From NCBI GenBank assembly GCA_900239685.1, contig OENT01000131.1:62001-126000 (forward strand): 64,000 bases of DNA, written 5' to 3'. The notes under the pieces are model-generated. The model worked only from the letters and a program-made list of their open reading frames with translations, searched no databases and was not told the DNA's origin. A program made the translations under genes and the position numbers. Positions 12,301 to 24,079 of the stretch are shown here, in pieces. The DNA is from Rotaria macrura. Taxonomy: Eukaryota; Rotifera; Eurotatoria; Philodinida; Philodinidae. Every line of letters starts with the position of its first letter. Position 1 is the stretch's first letter.

Positions 12301-15300
12301 TTCATATCGACAGGATAAAATTTAGTAATTTATAGTTAAAGATAATGCATCTATATCGTTTCAAGTAAATAGGAATGTCGCGGTGACACCATAAATCGGA
12401 CAAAGTCTACATGAAGCATAAAATCAATTTTGTTGGATTATTTTGGTCGACTTTAATCAATCGTGAGAGTGCGTTCACCTTTGTCCAACGCATGACTTCT
12501 GTATGAATAAAATGCTTTAACAAGTTGAAATCGGCTAAACACGACTCAGATTGTTAGTCAGCTCATAACGCATTCGAACCTTCATTGATCATATTTCTTT
12601 TTCAGAATTCAGTGTTTAATCAGCTTTTGTGGTAATCATAGTATTTCATATCATGTTTCGTATCTACACTCTGGTCTAGCATATGTTACATCATGTTTTT
12701 ATGAGTGGTAGTTATACGTACAGAAAATCTTACACTCTTCAGCATAGTTTTCGTTTAGTTTCAAGACATTCAGTATTCATAATCTCAATTTTATTCATCA
12801 TTTTAAAATTAAATATCAAACAATCTTAGTATCTATAATAAGTACGAAATGCTGATACTGGCTTTAACAACAACTATTGTATATTGCTCTGGATCAAGGA
12901 ATACTAATATAGACAAAGTTGAGTATTTTGCAAAAATGCAGCAGTCATTATAGCGATTTGACAAAACAACCGTATAGTAACTTTCTTGAACTCAGAGAGT
13001 ATTTCATCATTATCTTGCAGGAAAAACTAGGAAGATCATCACGATAACCACTTGCTAATCTCAGTTATAAAAGTGATGGAGACAGAACTGCTTTTTGAGG
13101 GGCATTAAAAGCAAGGTAAACTATGCGTTTCACATAATCTCAAAGCCATCATCATTTGATTGAAATTCGTTAGTGTCAGTTTTCTCGATTGATACTGTCA
13201 TCAATTCTGAAAATGATTATCTATTCAATGAGAAAAGTGAATCATAACTAAAATTATCGAACTAGATTATTGAGCTAATGATATTCTGATGAACTTTTAC
13301 AATTTCAATTGATTCCAATCCGTATGAGGCAAAAGAAGGGTTACTGACTTATGGATAGATGTATGAATGTTGCTCATTGTTGAATCGCCTTATTTTCAGT
13401 ATATTTTTAAGTGAGTCAGTTTTTGCAAAACGTTGAAGTTTGCTGGGCTTTTTCGTCAATAAATATGCTTGAGTACACCTCTATTCTAAATTATTCTATA
13501 TTCATACTCATCATAGAAAGACATGACTTTCAGGAAGTAGAGAAAAAGCAAGGACCATTAAAATGAAATAGGCATGATGAACAACTTCTGATAAGAACTA
13601 ATATACTTAATTGACGTCATTTCATGCTGCGTAATTACAGATAGATACTAAATTGAAAAAAAAACACCGCTGTTTTGGTCAGCAATAAATACACAGCGAA
13701 AAACATTTTGATTGCACACAACGAAATTACGGTATCCTACAGTCACTCCGTAAGTGAGTATGTTTATCTCCTATAAGATTTTACTAGACACGAAGTTAAT
13801 GAAAGTAAAAACACTTGAGACATTTTACTGACCAGATACGAACTTCAGGAGACACACCATATTGAGAACATAGTTCCGATAGATTTGATTGCAGTAGTTA
13901 TGGTGTTTAAAATACTGTCTCTTGAATTCATTCAACCGAGTAATTTAAGCTAAGCTTTCGTAACGCAAGATTTCATTAATAGTTGATCAGAGTTAGATTT
14001 TGATGAAAATGGGATAGCTCTTATCTCGAAAGTTCGATATTAATCTTTTCAATAACATAGATGCATGAAAATAAATGATTTGAATCTTAATATACTCGAT
14101 CAATATTAGGCATGTAGTCAGGGCACAATAACTTTCCTTTGTCATAAAAAAAAGAGTCGAGATATTTTACATGAAAGACGGGACACAACCGTTCTATACT
14201 AGACAATCAACACAATATTTTGTGGAAGAGTTGTGGGACGAAGAGATAGAAGAAACTACAGCCCGCTCCTCTCTCTATTAAAAAACAGTTATTCCTCACA
14301 TGTACAATCTCTTGAATAGAAGAAAAACAAATTTTCAGATAGAGCTATATATTGAGTCAGAATTAATAGGGTAAAAGAAAAAGATTAAAATCTATAGTCA
14401 AGTAGCTTTACTAACGCAATATTTTTCCACAGGACAGATTGCATAACAATATCAGACTACTCAATCACTTCGATTTTCAATCCTGAACATGGAATCTGAA
14501 GTTTTGGCAATATTAATTATGTTATTGTGAGTTGTTCCAACTTAAAAAGTATGATAAAATCATTTTATTCGAATTTTTAGATTTGTGATCAGTGTATCAG
14601 GTAAGAATACTAATTTGTCATGAAATGACATTCATAAGAGCGGAATCTAGAGTGGGATAAATAGCATAGCTAGCAATGAAAGCCTTCAACCTATGCCTCT
14701 CGAGGAGCGCCTAGCTCGAATAACTCCGTTTGTGAATGTTTGACACTTAGCTCAGATCATAGAGGAGGCCCCTTTGACTTTTTGACGATAGGCACCGGTA
14801 CCTGTCTAGAAACGGCAGACCTGGCTGGATTGGTTGGTTTACCGGTAATAAAGCAATTTTTAATATGAAACAATGTGTCACATTAAACTCCCACGAGTTA
14901 CATACTTATCGTATGTATGGCAAAGCTAAGAATGCAAGGGTTATACTTACGTTGAAATCGGTCAGCTTTTCAAGAATTTACGGTGATCACCGTCAGATGA
15001 GTGCTTCTGGTCACTGCTCCTATTAGAAAGGCGTCTGAATAAATACAAAAACTGATCATAACCGTATATTTTGCCATCGTTGACTGCTTTCACATGTATC
15101 AACGATGATGCTAGAAACTGTAGTGCACTTCTAGTCCCACTGAGATGCCTGTTAACTATTGTATATTAGCACTCAAAAAGTAATTTTATTTTTTGACTTC
15201 ATATCTATATGTCACAGGACCTCTTTGATTGAAGTTTTTTGAAATACCACTTAGACAGGTATTTTCTAATAAAAGATGCATGGTAATCCATATACGGCCT

Positions 15301-16054
15301 ATGTATATTTATCGTAACCTTGAAATCTCTGTGATTCTGGATGTTCTTACATTTCAGGTAAAAGGATGCCTTATGGGGGTTTTCAGTGACACAGTATTTT
15401 CCATGGACATACAGCAGAAAAGTTAATCAGATTCGTATTCTTTCATCATAACAAAAAGAATCGATTATCTACTAATTTGTTTTAGTCTGGTATTATTGCT
15501 GCTGACAACATACGATAAACTTAGGCGCTTTCTAACGGTTCAACCAATTCTTCTTGACTGAAATTTGCAACACAGATAAAGGCGTTCTAGTTGGAACTAA
15601 CTTCTCCAAATATTTCCTGACTTTTGATGTACCCTCACAACGGAAACGAAACACAACATGACCCTCGTAGTCCGTTGACTGACTTCAGTAGGAATCCTTC
15701 GTAATTATTAACATGACTTCTTCCAAGATTCTCAAGGTTTCATCTATGTAGCTCACACGTTAGCAGGTTCCATGCAGCTTTCAGTGATTTCCCATATAAA
15801 CAAGTTTTCATCGTTCTCAATGGTTTTCTAGATTCTTATCAGAAATCCCTTTTGCGACTTACAATACTATCGTCTTTGACCAAAATATAGCAGATTGTCT
15901 TAAAATTAACTTCAGCAGTAAATGACACAACTTTATAGAACACAACAATGATCGAGTATTGATAGTCATTTACTGAACTTTCTCTAAGCAAGTCCACATC
16001 TAATTCAGTTACACTTCACTGCTACAGCGCAAGAAGTTCAATACCAAAGTCTGA
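9362..16054. other. Long gene-poor stretch
   Basis: No gene recognised in nearly 6.7 kb. From about 9990 to 15228 there is not even a 60-codon open frame on either strand. One denser G+C patch near 14640-14845 stands out: on the minus strand, 14843-14758 reads as a short Pro/Lys/Val-rich stretch ending in a stop, which may be a relic exon. A small hairpin (AAAAGCCTTCAGGCTTTT) lies near 10753. Confidence 0.5.
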
Positions 16055-16952
16055 TTTTCAAAAGCGAGAACATTTAAGAATCATCGAATGTACATACTCG
16101 GAACAAACATTGTAGGAACAACTACGCAATCAGTGACAAACACAACAGGCCCATTGACAACCACAACAATACGTCCAGTGACAACAACAACTACACCACA
16201 TCCAGCGACAACGACAACTACAATACGTCCAGTGACAACAACAACTACAATACGTCCAGTGACAACAACAACTACAATACGTCCAGTGACAACAACAACT
16301 ACAATACGTCCAGTGACCACAACAACGACAATACGTCCAGCGACAACAACAACTACAACACGTCCAGTGACAACAACAACAACTACAATACGTCCAGTGA
16401 CAACAACAACGACAATACGTCCAGCGACAACAACAACTACAATACGTCCAGGGACAACAACAACTACAATACGTCCAGTGACAACAACAACTACAATACG
16501 TCCAGGGACAACAACAACTACAATACGTCCAGGGACAACAACAACTACAACACGTCCAGGGACAACAACAACTACAACACGTCCAGTGACAACAACGAAG
16601 TTACCAGCGACAACAACGAAGTTACCAGCGACAACAATGAAGTTACCAGCGACAACATCAAAACGACCAATGACAACAACACCCACTACGGAACCAGTGA
16701 CAACAATAACCACGCTACCATCGACAACAATAACCACGGTACCAGTGACAACAATAACCACGGTACCATCGACAACAATAACCACGGTGCCAGTGACAAC
16801 AATAACCACGCAACCAGTGACAACAGCACCCACACAACCAGTGACAACAGCACCCACGCAACCAGTGACAACAGCACCCACGCAACCAGTTACAGTACCC
16901 ACGCAACCAGTTACAGTACCCACGCAACCAGTACCAATAAGTTACCCGAGTT
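16055..16952 (+). CDS. Thr/Pro-rich tandem-repeat (mucin-like) protein, one exon of a larger gene
   Basis: The frame is open from about 16055 and has an ATG at 16088. It encodes mostly Thr in tandem repeats: about 16 nine-residue units TTTTTIRP[V/A/G], four seven-residue units like TTTKLPA, then eight-residue units TTITTVPV and TTAPTQPV. Such Thr/Pro arrays are heavily O-glycosylated stalks or linkers in secreted or cell-surface proteins. No signal peptide is visible at 16088, so earlier exons are likely. A consensus donor GTAAGT follows at 16953, and reading through it gives only a short tail to a stop at 16984, so the frame probably splices onward. I could not find the next exon. The Val-rich minus-strand frame (16081-16923) is a mirror artefact of the repeats. 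Confidence 0.6.
16150..16590 (+). repeat. 27-bp coding minisatellite
   Basis: About 16 tandem copies of a 27-base unit (nine codons, T-T-T-T-T-I-R-P-V) with few differences between copies. One copy is three bases longer, and length changes stay in frame. Near identity of several neighbouring units suggests recent expansion or unequal exchange. Confidence 0.9.
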
Positions 16953-17684
16953 GTAAGTGGATCAGTGTTTTAGTTATTCACTAATAGCCAGCAATATACG
17001 TGGGATTTTCTTCAAATAACTGTAGATACATATGTTGGAGGAAGCTCGTTTTATCGCAGCTGCTTCTAACACTCTCAAGTAGTGTCGATTTTTCAGAATT
17101 TTATCCTATGGATGATTAACACCGTGGTCCTTGGAACATCTTGGCATTCAGTAAACGTAAGTTCTAGAGCGACATTGAAAAGACGGATGGAGATTTTAGT
17201 CTGGAGACCCGTCAACTTTCGCTCGATAATGAATAAGAGAGATTGAACGACAAACTACAGTTGATACATGCAAACTTTTAATCTTCAGTAATTTCTTTGA
17301 ATTGTCCGGTTACGGCTCTGTAATGTATTGTTATCGTGCTTATTTAGGCCTCCGTCTATCCGACTTTCTTAAGCACCGTTCAACGCTTTCGCATAGTGAA
17401 GGAAGCAGTTTATTATTGTCACCATTGTCTGATGTTATCGATCCACTCTGAAACTTTGAAATTGACGTGCCTTAGTTTGAACCAGGTGAAAGGAATTAGT
17501 GAAAACTTTATGTATTCATTATGAGGTTTTGTGTTCGTGAATTGAAAAAGTATGTCATTGTTATCATGATCAGTAGTATGGATTCTATTAGAATTCAGAC
17601 GCATTCCACATTTACTCTTTTTCTTGAACGTCTCCTCATATTTTTCATGATTTGAAGCGCATGTGATTGAAACCGATGTGGATT
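16953..17684. other. No gene recognised
   Basis: Sequence after the GTAAGT donor of the Thr-rich exon. It should be intron or intergenic; no convincing next exon was found. Confidence 0.4.
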
Positions 17685-18090
17685 TGACCGGATCTGGTAT
17701 ACCGGCAAAATGCTACAACGGCTGTCATCGGATTCCAATCCTAAGGATCCAAATTTCGCTCCGCATTCAGGATTCCGTCAGTTTTTTAAAAATTCACCTT
17801 TCAATCCGATAGGTTCCAGTTGTGGAAATGAATCTCGAAACGGATCCGACGGAAAATTCATATTTTATTATTTGGACACTATTTAGTATGTGGAGCCAAC
17901 ACTAGAGATTGATAAAAGCCCACCGACAGGTTGCATTGGATCTGACAGTAAGATGTGATCGGATGACAATACTGGAGATCCGAATATTGGTCCACAACTC
18001 GGATTCCTACAAGAATTCATCAGTTGTATAGAGATTCTCATTAAATTGGATCGGGTAGCTGTCGGAGATCCGATCGGATCCGACAGACAG
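17685..18090. repeat. Two diverged copies of a GGATCC-rich unit
   Basis: A stretch at about 17690-17850 and another at about 17930-18090 share an ordered series of words: GGATCTG, ATCGGAT, GATCC-AA-AT, TCC-CA--TC-GGATTCC and CGGATCCGAC. They are offset by about 230-240 bases. Similarity is patchy, as between old copies of a repeat or a non-autonomous element. There is no open frame worth calling. Confidence 0.45.
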
Positions 18091-20548
18091 AATAATTCTC
18101 CTGGGGACCTGTATGCAGATTTAAACGATGACCGTATATTGTCGTTTATATCCCTGCTTGTTCTTTTACAGCCGTGTATTGCTATTGTGCACTTATTATT
18201 CGGAATGTATATTTTTTCCATATTTTGATAGTATAATGCTCGTTTGAGAAATATACTAAACGATGACTCACTCCAAGCTTTCTGTTGATTCCACACATGT
18301 ATTTTAGTACTTTAATCGGCATTCAAATAGTCTAAAAGTTGGGGAGAAAGAAACATTTTTCTGTTTTCTTCTTGTAAAGCACCATGTGGATATATCACCA
18401 GAAGAACAAAGTAGGGCATCCTCGATGGTAAGAACGCAAGAATGTATATTTTTTTATTCTGTGTATCAGTGTTGTTATCGAACGAAGGTGACAAAGAAAA
18501 GAAAATATATATACAAGAAAAAAAAAGTATATAATCATAGGCTGTTTTCTCAAGTTTGTTGAATAATTAAATTTATCACTAAAAGAATAAGATAGAGATT
18601 TAATTGAAAGATGTTACTTGGTTATCAATACATGTAATTTCTCATGCATGCTATTTTCCTACTTAGTGAAAATTCTTAAGTACCCCTAGCTGAAACTGTT
18701 TGTTATACATAATGAATCCTAATCTTATTTCTGAATCTCATCTTTGTGAAATATTTCATTTGTTTCGTTTTAGATTATGATACAATAAATGGTTGAATGG
18801 ATAATAATTCGTTCACATTACTTTTGATAAACCAAAACATTAAAGACTATCCTGGGCTTCTAAAATTAAAAAAAAATGCTCTATTTAACATTTTATTAAC
18901 ATTTTAATTTTTTTCTCACTTACATTTGTCTCTGTACTCTTTTTCGCGTACTTTTTTCATGTCTTTCCTCTGAAATAATTTTTAATAAACAACAAGTAAT
19001 AATGAAGCTTAATACAAAATTCATACTTGTCCAAAAGAGGAGATAAAAAAACGACCGTACGAGATAAAATACAACTAAGATTCAATTGCTTACAGTCGTA
19101 AACACACCGTGCACAATGTCCGTGTTTCACTGTATACGCTTACGGAGATATACGACCTTAATACTGATCCTTGTAATACGACGGAATACGGTTGTATCAA
19201 CACTCCTTTTACACCTCGACCTAAGTATAGCTATGAGAACACCAAATTCTTTTTAAATAAGGCTGTTCGTCTCAATTCAGATCTTTCGAAAAATTCATAA
19301 CGTATTCAATAAAGTTAACAAATTGTTCGGATGACAATTACTACATGACACGAGTTTTCTTTGTCCAATTTGAAGTTTAAAGTGGTTTGAAATTTTCGAG
19401 AAGTATGTGTAGCCGTATCTTACTAATGAGCTCATCATGAGCTGGAAAGATTTTCATAGCAATCTTTTCCAATAATACTTTTCAACTGATTGCAGTTAAT
19501 TTTTCCATGCTATATCAGGAGATTAAATGCTAATTAGTAGAGAAGAAATAATTCCAAACCAATTGTTTTCGAAAATCCTTTGTGTCTTATGCTAAACCAG
19601 CAGCGAGAGCTAAAAGGAATATGGCTAATAAACGTTCAATAATCATAATTCATGCATATGCATCCTTCGTTGTTGGGATTTTCTGCTAGCAAGCGTTTGT
19701 AAATCTGGGCATCGATGTTCGTGTTCATCCATGAATATCATTGCTTTGTTTAAATATGAAGGTAAAAGTACGAAATCTCTACAGAAGATCGTTGCTTGTT
19801 TGAAGTTTTCGTAGTCTTCTTTAATTAAGGAGAATAATCAATTTTCAAAATGGCGCATTGATTTCATACAAGTTCTCGCTACACGTGTTGTTGAAGTCGT
19901 TCTACTGCAGCACGATGAGTTGAATGTTAGATAGCCGTATTGCATCTTCAAAAGGTTCTGATTTACAACAAAGAAAACAACACAAAAGACCTTAAAGTTA
20001 GAGATAGTTTGTACAAACAAAAACTTTTTCGCAACATCGTTCCTCGATCAAGTTAACTCCATGTTTATAGTGCTTTCTCACTCAGTATAGAGCATTAATA
20101 ACTGATTTATGGTGAAAACGGTTAAAACAGAAAATTTTGAAAGTTTTCCAACTAGGGCACAAAGTCTTGCATAATAGTAAAGGTGAATAAAAAACTGAAA
20201 GAATTTGACATTCAGTTTATGCTAAATAATCAATGTTGAAACTATGTAAGAGAAGGGTCGGTATAGCAGAATATCACATGCAATGCAGTGTCTTTCATTA
20301 AGTCTTTGAAGAAGACTTTTGTCATTCAAGATGGGAGGAAGTATTCTGTGCCAAAAACTATCCTCTATCTATCTCTTGCAAATGTATAGGGTGAACAGGA
20401 GAAGATGATGCATTATGGAGAGTCCGATAGACTTTTTTTTCGTTTCACACATACATTTTTCATTGGATAGACTCTTCCCATGCCAAATCTGGAAGAAAAG
20501 TCATATTGGAGATCAAATTAAAAAAGCAATAGTTCCCTCAGTTTCGTG
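18091..20548. other. No gene recognised
   Basis: AT-rich sequence with scattered short frames (for example 19109-19300) lacking motifs. It may include intron or lost 5' sequence of the EXORDIUM-like pseudogene downstream, but nothing recognisable precedes the element at 20549. Confidence 0.4.
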
Positions 20549-20770
20549 CTCTCTAAAAAAAAAGGAGTTTTGCCAAAATTCTATAGGTTCTGTCTTGTAC
20601 CCGATCACAAAAACTCCAAAAAATGGTTCTGAACAAGAAAAAAAAGGAGTTTCATTACAGAGGGTATTTGAACTCTTTTTTCCTCTTGCAGAACCGCGTT
20701 TAGGGGGTTCTGTGATCGGGTAAAAGACAGAACCTTAAATGGTTCTGCAAAACTGCTTTCTTTTAGAGAG
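20549..20770. mobile_element. Foldback element (MITE-like), CTCTCTAAAA ends, abutting a pseudogene
   Basis: The left end CTCTCTAAAAAAAAAGGAG is mirrored by the right end, whose reverse complement reads CTCTCTAAAAGAAAGCAG. Similarity continues inward about 100 bases on each side, including GGTTCTGTCTT and ACCCGATCACA, with perhaps a quarter of bases differing. TG flanks both ends. Total length is about 222 bp and there is no coding capacity. The ten-base terminus is the same as in the palindrome at 7901-8259, so both probably belong to one family moved by the same transposase. Its right end lies only a few codons before recognisable EXORDIUM-like sequence. Confidence 0.8.
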
Positions 20771-20779
20771 TGGTCTGAT

Positions 20780-21478
20780 ATAACCTAACAGGGTGGTCCT
20801 GTTCTAGGTAATCCAGCTATCTATGTGATTTGATATGGAAATTGGAGAAGAAATAACGGGACTAAATTCATAGAAAAGCATTAGTGAGGCCTTGGCTCAA
20901 CTTCCTGGTGGAATATTAAGAGAGGTTACTAAAACACATCACCAATTACGTACGGTCAATCAACAACCGATCGCTATTCACAAGGCACGTATTTCACACA
21001 AACATCTGTATTTGCAATAGTTCAAAGGGCAATCAACTCGTCAGCATTGCCATATGATACAAATGGACTATATTTCGTATTGAGCTCTGCTGATTGTACC
21101 GAAACCTGGTTCTGCTCCTGGGCTTGTGGTTGGCATAACTATGACGCTCAGTCCAATCTAATATATTCGTGGATTGGAAATCCAGAATATTGGTGTCCCA
21201 TGTCTTGTTCTGGTCAGTATGTTTCACCTAATGGCAATTTAGGAGCTGATGCGATGATTAGTGTTATTGCTCATGAAGCAGCCGAAGCTGTCTCGGATCC
21301 AGATCTCAATGCTTGGTATGATTCATATTGTGAAGAAAACGCTGATAAATGTGCTTGGACATTCGGCAACACAAACTTTCTACCAAACGGTGCATTATAC
21401 AACATGATTGCTAATGGCACTAAATATTTAGTTCAAGAAAATTGGCGCTTATCTACTCAAGACTGTGGCATGTCTTAG
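20780..21478 (+). pseudogene. EXORDIUM / PHI-1-like protein pseudogene
   Basis: A single reading frame carries family sequence from start to end: GGPVLGNPAIYVI-stop-YGNW, then LGSTSWWNIKRGY-stop-NTS, then YGQSTTDRYSQGTYFTQTS, PYDTNGLYFVLSSAD, CGWH, WIGNPEYWCP, VIAHEAAEAVSDPDLNAWYD, ENADKCAWTFG and KYLVQENW to a stop at 21476-21478. EXORDIUM/phosphate-induced proteins are secreted apoplast or cell-wall proteins, best known from plants, with bacterial and oomycete relatives that have the HExxE-type stretch seen here. In-frame stops lie at 20786 (TAA), 20831 (TGA, where family Trp is expected), 20882 (TAG), 20885 (TGA) and 20930 (TAA, where Tyr is expected). From 20933 on, 181 codons are open but have no plausible start. 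No signal peptide is found; a foldback element occupies the place where the N-terminus should be. The family call is firm. Whether the open 3' part is expressed is unknown. Confidence 0.8.
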
Positions 21479-23368
21479 ACGCTCGTTTTATCTTATATTC
21501 ATTTGTGACGTTGAGTAATCAAAAACAATTATTAGAAACTTCTGACTTTTTTCTTCCTTCTAACTTCCGAACTGCAATTATTAATTAAAATGTTATACGA
21601 TATTCTTAAAAGCTACTAACAGCCTCTCCGATTAACATCCAAACTTTATTCATTTTTATTCGAATTTATTTTGTTCACATCGTTTTGTTTAAAATACTAA
21701 CAAAGTTGATAACGTCACTAATAAATAAACTATATATTCTATTGTATTGTTGTCAGTCTTTATCGCTACTTCACAGGTAAATTGATGGCCAGTGCTGATG
21801 AACACTTGATTATATCTTAGTCTTGGATAAACAGTTTAAAAACAACCAATGAAGCTGTGTCTGTATGATTGCGAGATGATGTGACTGCTCAAGAATGAGA
21901 AAACCAAACTCTCGTTTCTAGTGTATCTAATGAAAGATAAAAGTAACATAACGCACCCCAAGACGTGTAAATTAATTCGCCTAGTATCAGCAGAAATAGC
22001 AACTTTCTTAGTTTCGGGATGGATTTCTTTAACATGATAGGGTGCATAGACAGTATCTTGTGACTTCATTATCTACCTTAAGACGGAGAAAAAGCAACGC
22101 TATCTTTAATATGACATCCATTGTCTCTCATTTCATTCTCGATCGGTGTGATCGTCAATAGGAAGAGAACGTAAGACATTTTAATGTTGTTATTTATTGT
22201 GTACTGTTCATGCGTTACTTTTCATTTTATACGTAAAGAAATAATTTCATATATGAATTGAAGTAGAACTTCATAGTTATCTTTTATTACTTAAGTTCGA
22301 TTGAGCAACAGAAAAAAATTTTATTAGTCATTGTTTTACGCCATCTAAGTATCTTTAATATTTTATGGGTTTTTCGATGCACCAATCTGTTTTATTTTGG
22401 GTTCTCTGGTTATCGCCATTGCTTTTGTGTTTTCTGTTTATTTCAATCGACAAACAGCCTACATCGCCAAGTAGTATGAAAGTGCAGAAAATTTTATTTA
22501 TTTTAGATTTACATTGTCGATAATTTGAGTTAAAAAAACAGGGAAACGGCAATCCTATTGTCGAAACATAATAAATGAGTACCAGGTAGCTCTAAAATTA
22601 TCATTAGTATTTGTTGAGGAAGAGAGTACGAAAAAGCGATAAAAGAATCGAATTTTTCACTGAAAACTCGGTTACGACGCCTTTGATGGCATCTATGAGT
22701 AAAAAATCGATTTAATAGAAATTTTATTGAGATTAATCATTATTTTTATTAGAATTATCATTGATATAGTGGCTGTATGACCGCATTCTTATTCCTAAAA
22801 CATTGATGAAAATCAGATTTTTTGCATAGGATACAGCTGTTTTGCATGTTAATGTCACAATGAATGATTTAGTCTTGGAAATCTTCCTTACTTTCTCATT
22901 AAAAAATTCAAAGTCCAAGTAGTCAATAGACTTAATTGTTACTTATACTTGAACTTAGGGATGCATAGTTATGTAATATTATGTCAATTCCAATCTCACT
23001 TCTGTATCATAGCAGTATCATCTTAGATATCGTATGTGGAGTCTTCAAGTAAGTTCACTAGAATCTCATTTAAGCCTTACTTCTTAATAAAAGGCTGATA
23101 TCAACTGAGATCTATCACTTATAATTATGATAATACTGACTTTCATGTATCAATTCTTAGTAGCGCCAGGCGCTCTCTTCATATTCAAGTGCAACCTAAG
23201 CTTTTTTAAATGTCAGAACTTTGTTTTTTCACGTACTGTATTTTTATTGGTTATAGTCTCTTACTCTTGCAGTGTCAAGATGAAAGTAATCGAAGAAATA
23301 TAAAATGCGTCGGTCAAGCTAAGCATTAGTAAAAGAATCCGTTTTTGACAATCTAACATTTCAGATAA
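21479..23368. other. No gene recognised
   Basis: AT-rich intergenic sequence. Short frames on both strands show no motif. The last bases before 23369 form a pyrimidine-rich 3' splice site for the next gene. Confidence 0.45.
23361..23364 (+). other. 3' splice site just upstream of a start codon
   Basis: CATTTCAG|ATAA-ATG: the AG ends at 23364, four bases before the ATG at 23369. This fits a spliced-leader acceptor or the end of a 5' UTR intron. Confidence 0.5.
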
Positions 23369-24079
23369 ATGACGGAGCAATCATCCATCATAGAATGCAG
23401 AATTTCCGAGACGCAGGCATCTCGATCAGATTTAGAAGAACTTTTGAACTGTGATGCTACTATTTTTCCTTCGTCTCTTACGATCGATACACTACAAAGC
23501 TGGTACGACACAAATCCAAGCTATTTCCTTGGTTATTACGCATATGATCAGTCTTTGACTACGCGTCTATGCGAAGATAACCTCGGTTGGTTAGTGGCTA
23601 TTCCAATCAAAGCAGAATCTTGGAAAAAGCTGATTGGTGGTCAATATGAAGAGCCTGGTATCACTTCTGAAATGATATTAGCACCGGATTGCTCCTGTTG
23701 GTCTTCAGATGATCTAGAGAATGGTTATGGGATGCATATTTGGCATATTGAAAAGCTTAAATCATGGAATCAATTCTGTTCCAAGCCATTTAAAGATATT
23801 TTTTGGTCTGAGTTACAACGATCAGTGGCGTTTTTACGTTCGAAAAATATGAAATGTATTGGATATTCAGCATTATGTGCATCTGTAGAGGGAAGTCGAA
23901 CTTTCGTCAAACTTGGATTTGATTTGATGGGATATTTTGATTTTGTTGTTCAAAATACACAAGGTGAAAGCAAGATTGTTCATTCGGCTGAATCACAACC
24001 GGACAATGCCAATGATGGCAACGAATGGAAAACTATTTTCAACTGTGGAATGTATGTCAAATGGAACGAAAACGAGTAG
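23369..24079 (+). CDS. Probable GNAT-like acetyltransferase
   Basis: Intronless gene of 236 residues from a clear ATG. The layout suggests an acyl-CoA N-acyltransferase fold: an N-terminal helix region, GYYAYDQ and GWLVAIPIKAESW as the early strands, HIWHIEKLKSW as the central strand leading to the cofactor loop, then a helix (DIFWSELQRSVAFLRSKN), CIGYSALCASVEGSRTFVKLGF as the late strand-helix pair, and MGYFDFVV. The SRTFVKLGF element is the best-matching GNAT signature. The motif A glycine loop is poorly conserved, so catalytic competence and substrate are uncertain. It is unrelated in sequence to the GNAT gene at 8672-9361. Simple structure and isolated position are compatible with acquisition by transfer, which remains inference. 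Confidence 0.55.
   Translation: MTEQSSIIECRISETQASRSDLEELLNCDATIFPSSLTIDTLQSWYDTNPSYFLGYYAYDQSLTTRLCEDNLGWLVAIPIKAESWKKLIGGQYEEPGITSEMILAPDCSCWSSDDLENGYGMHIWHIEKLKSWNQFCSKPFKDIFWSELQRSVAFLRSKNMKCIGYSALCASVEGSRTFVKLGFDLMGYFDFVVQNTQGESKIVHSAESQPDNANDGNEWKTIFNCGMYVKWNENE

Noticed and set aside
15229-15426. 65-codon frame upstream of the Thr-rich exon as its first exon
   Set aside because: No signal peptide and no donor that joins it in phase to 16055.
16081-16923. Val-rich 280-codon open frame on the minus strand
   Set aside because: It is the mirror of the Thr-codon minisatellite on the plus strand; repeats with few stop words open several frames. The Thr/Pro reading is a well-known protein type.
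17883-18296. 137-codon minus-strand frame with SDPIGS-like repeats
   Set aside because: It overlaps the GGATCC-rich repeat units; the peptide repeat reflects the DNA repeat.
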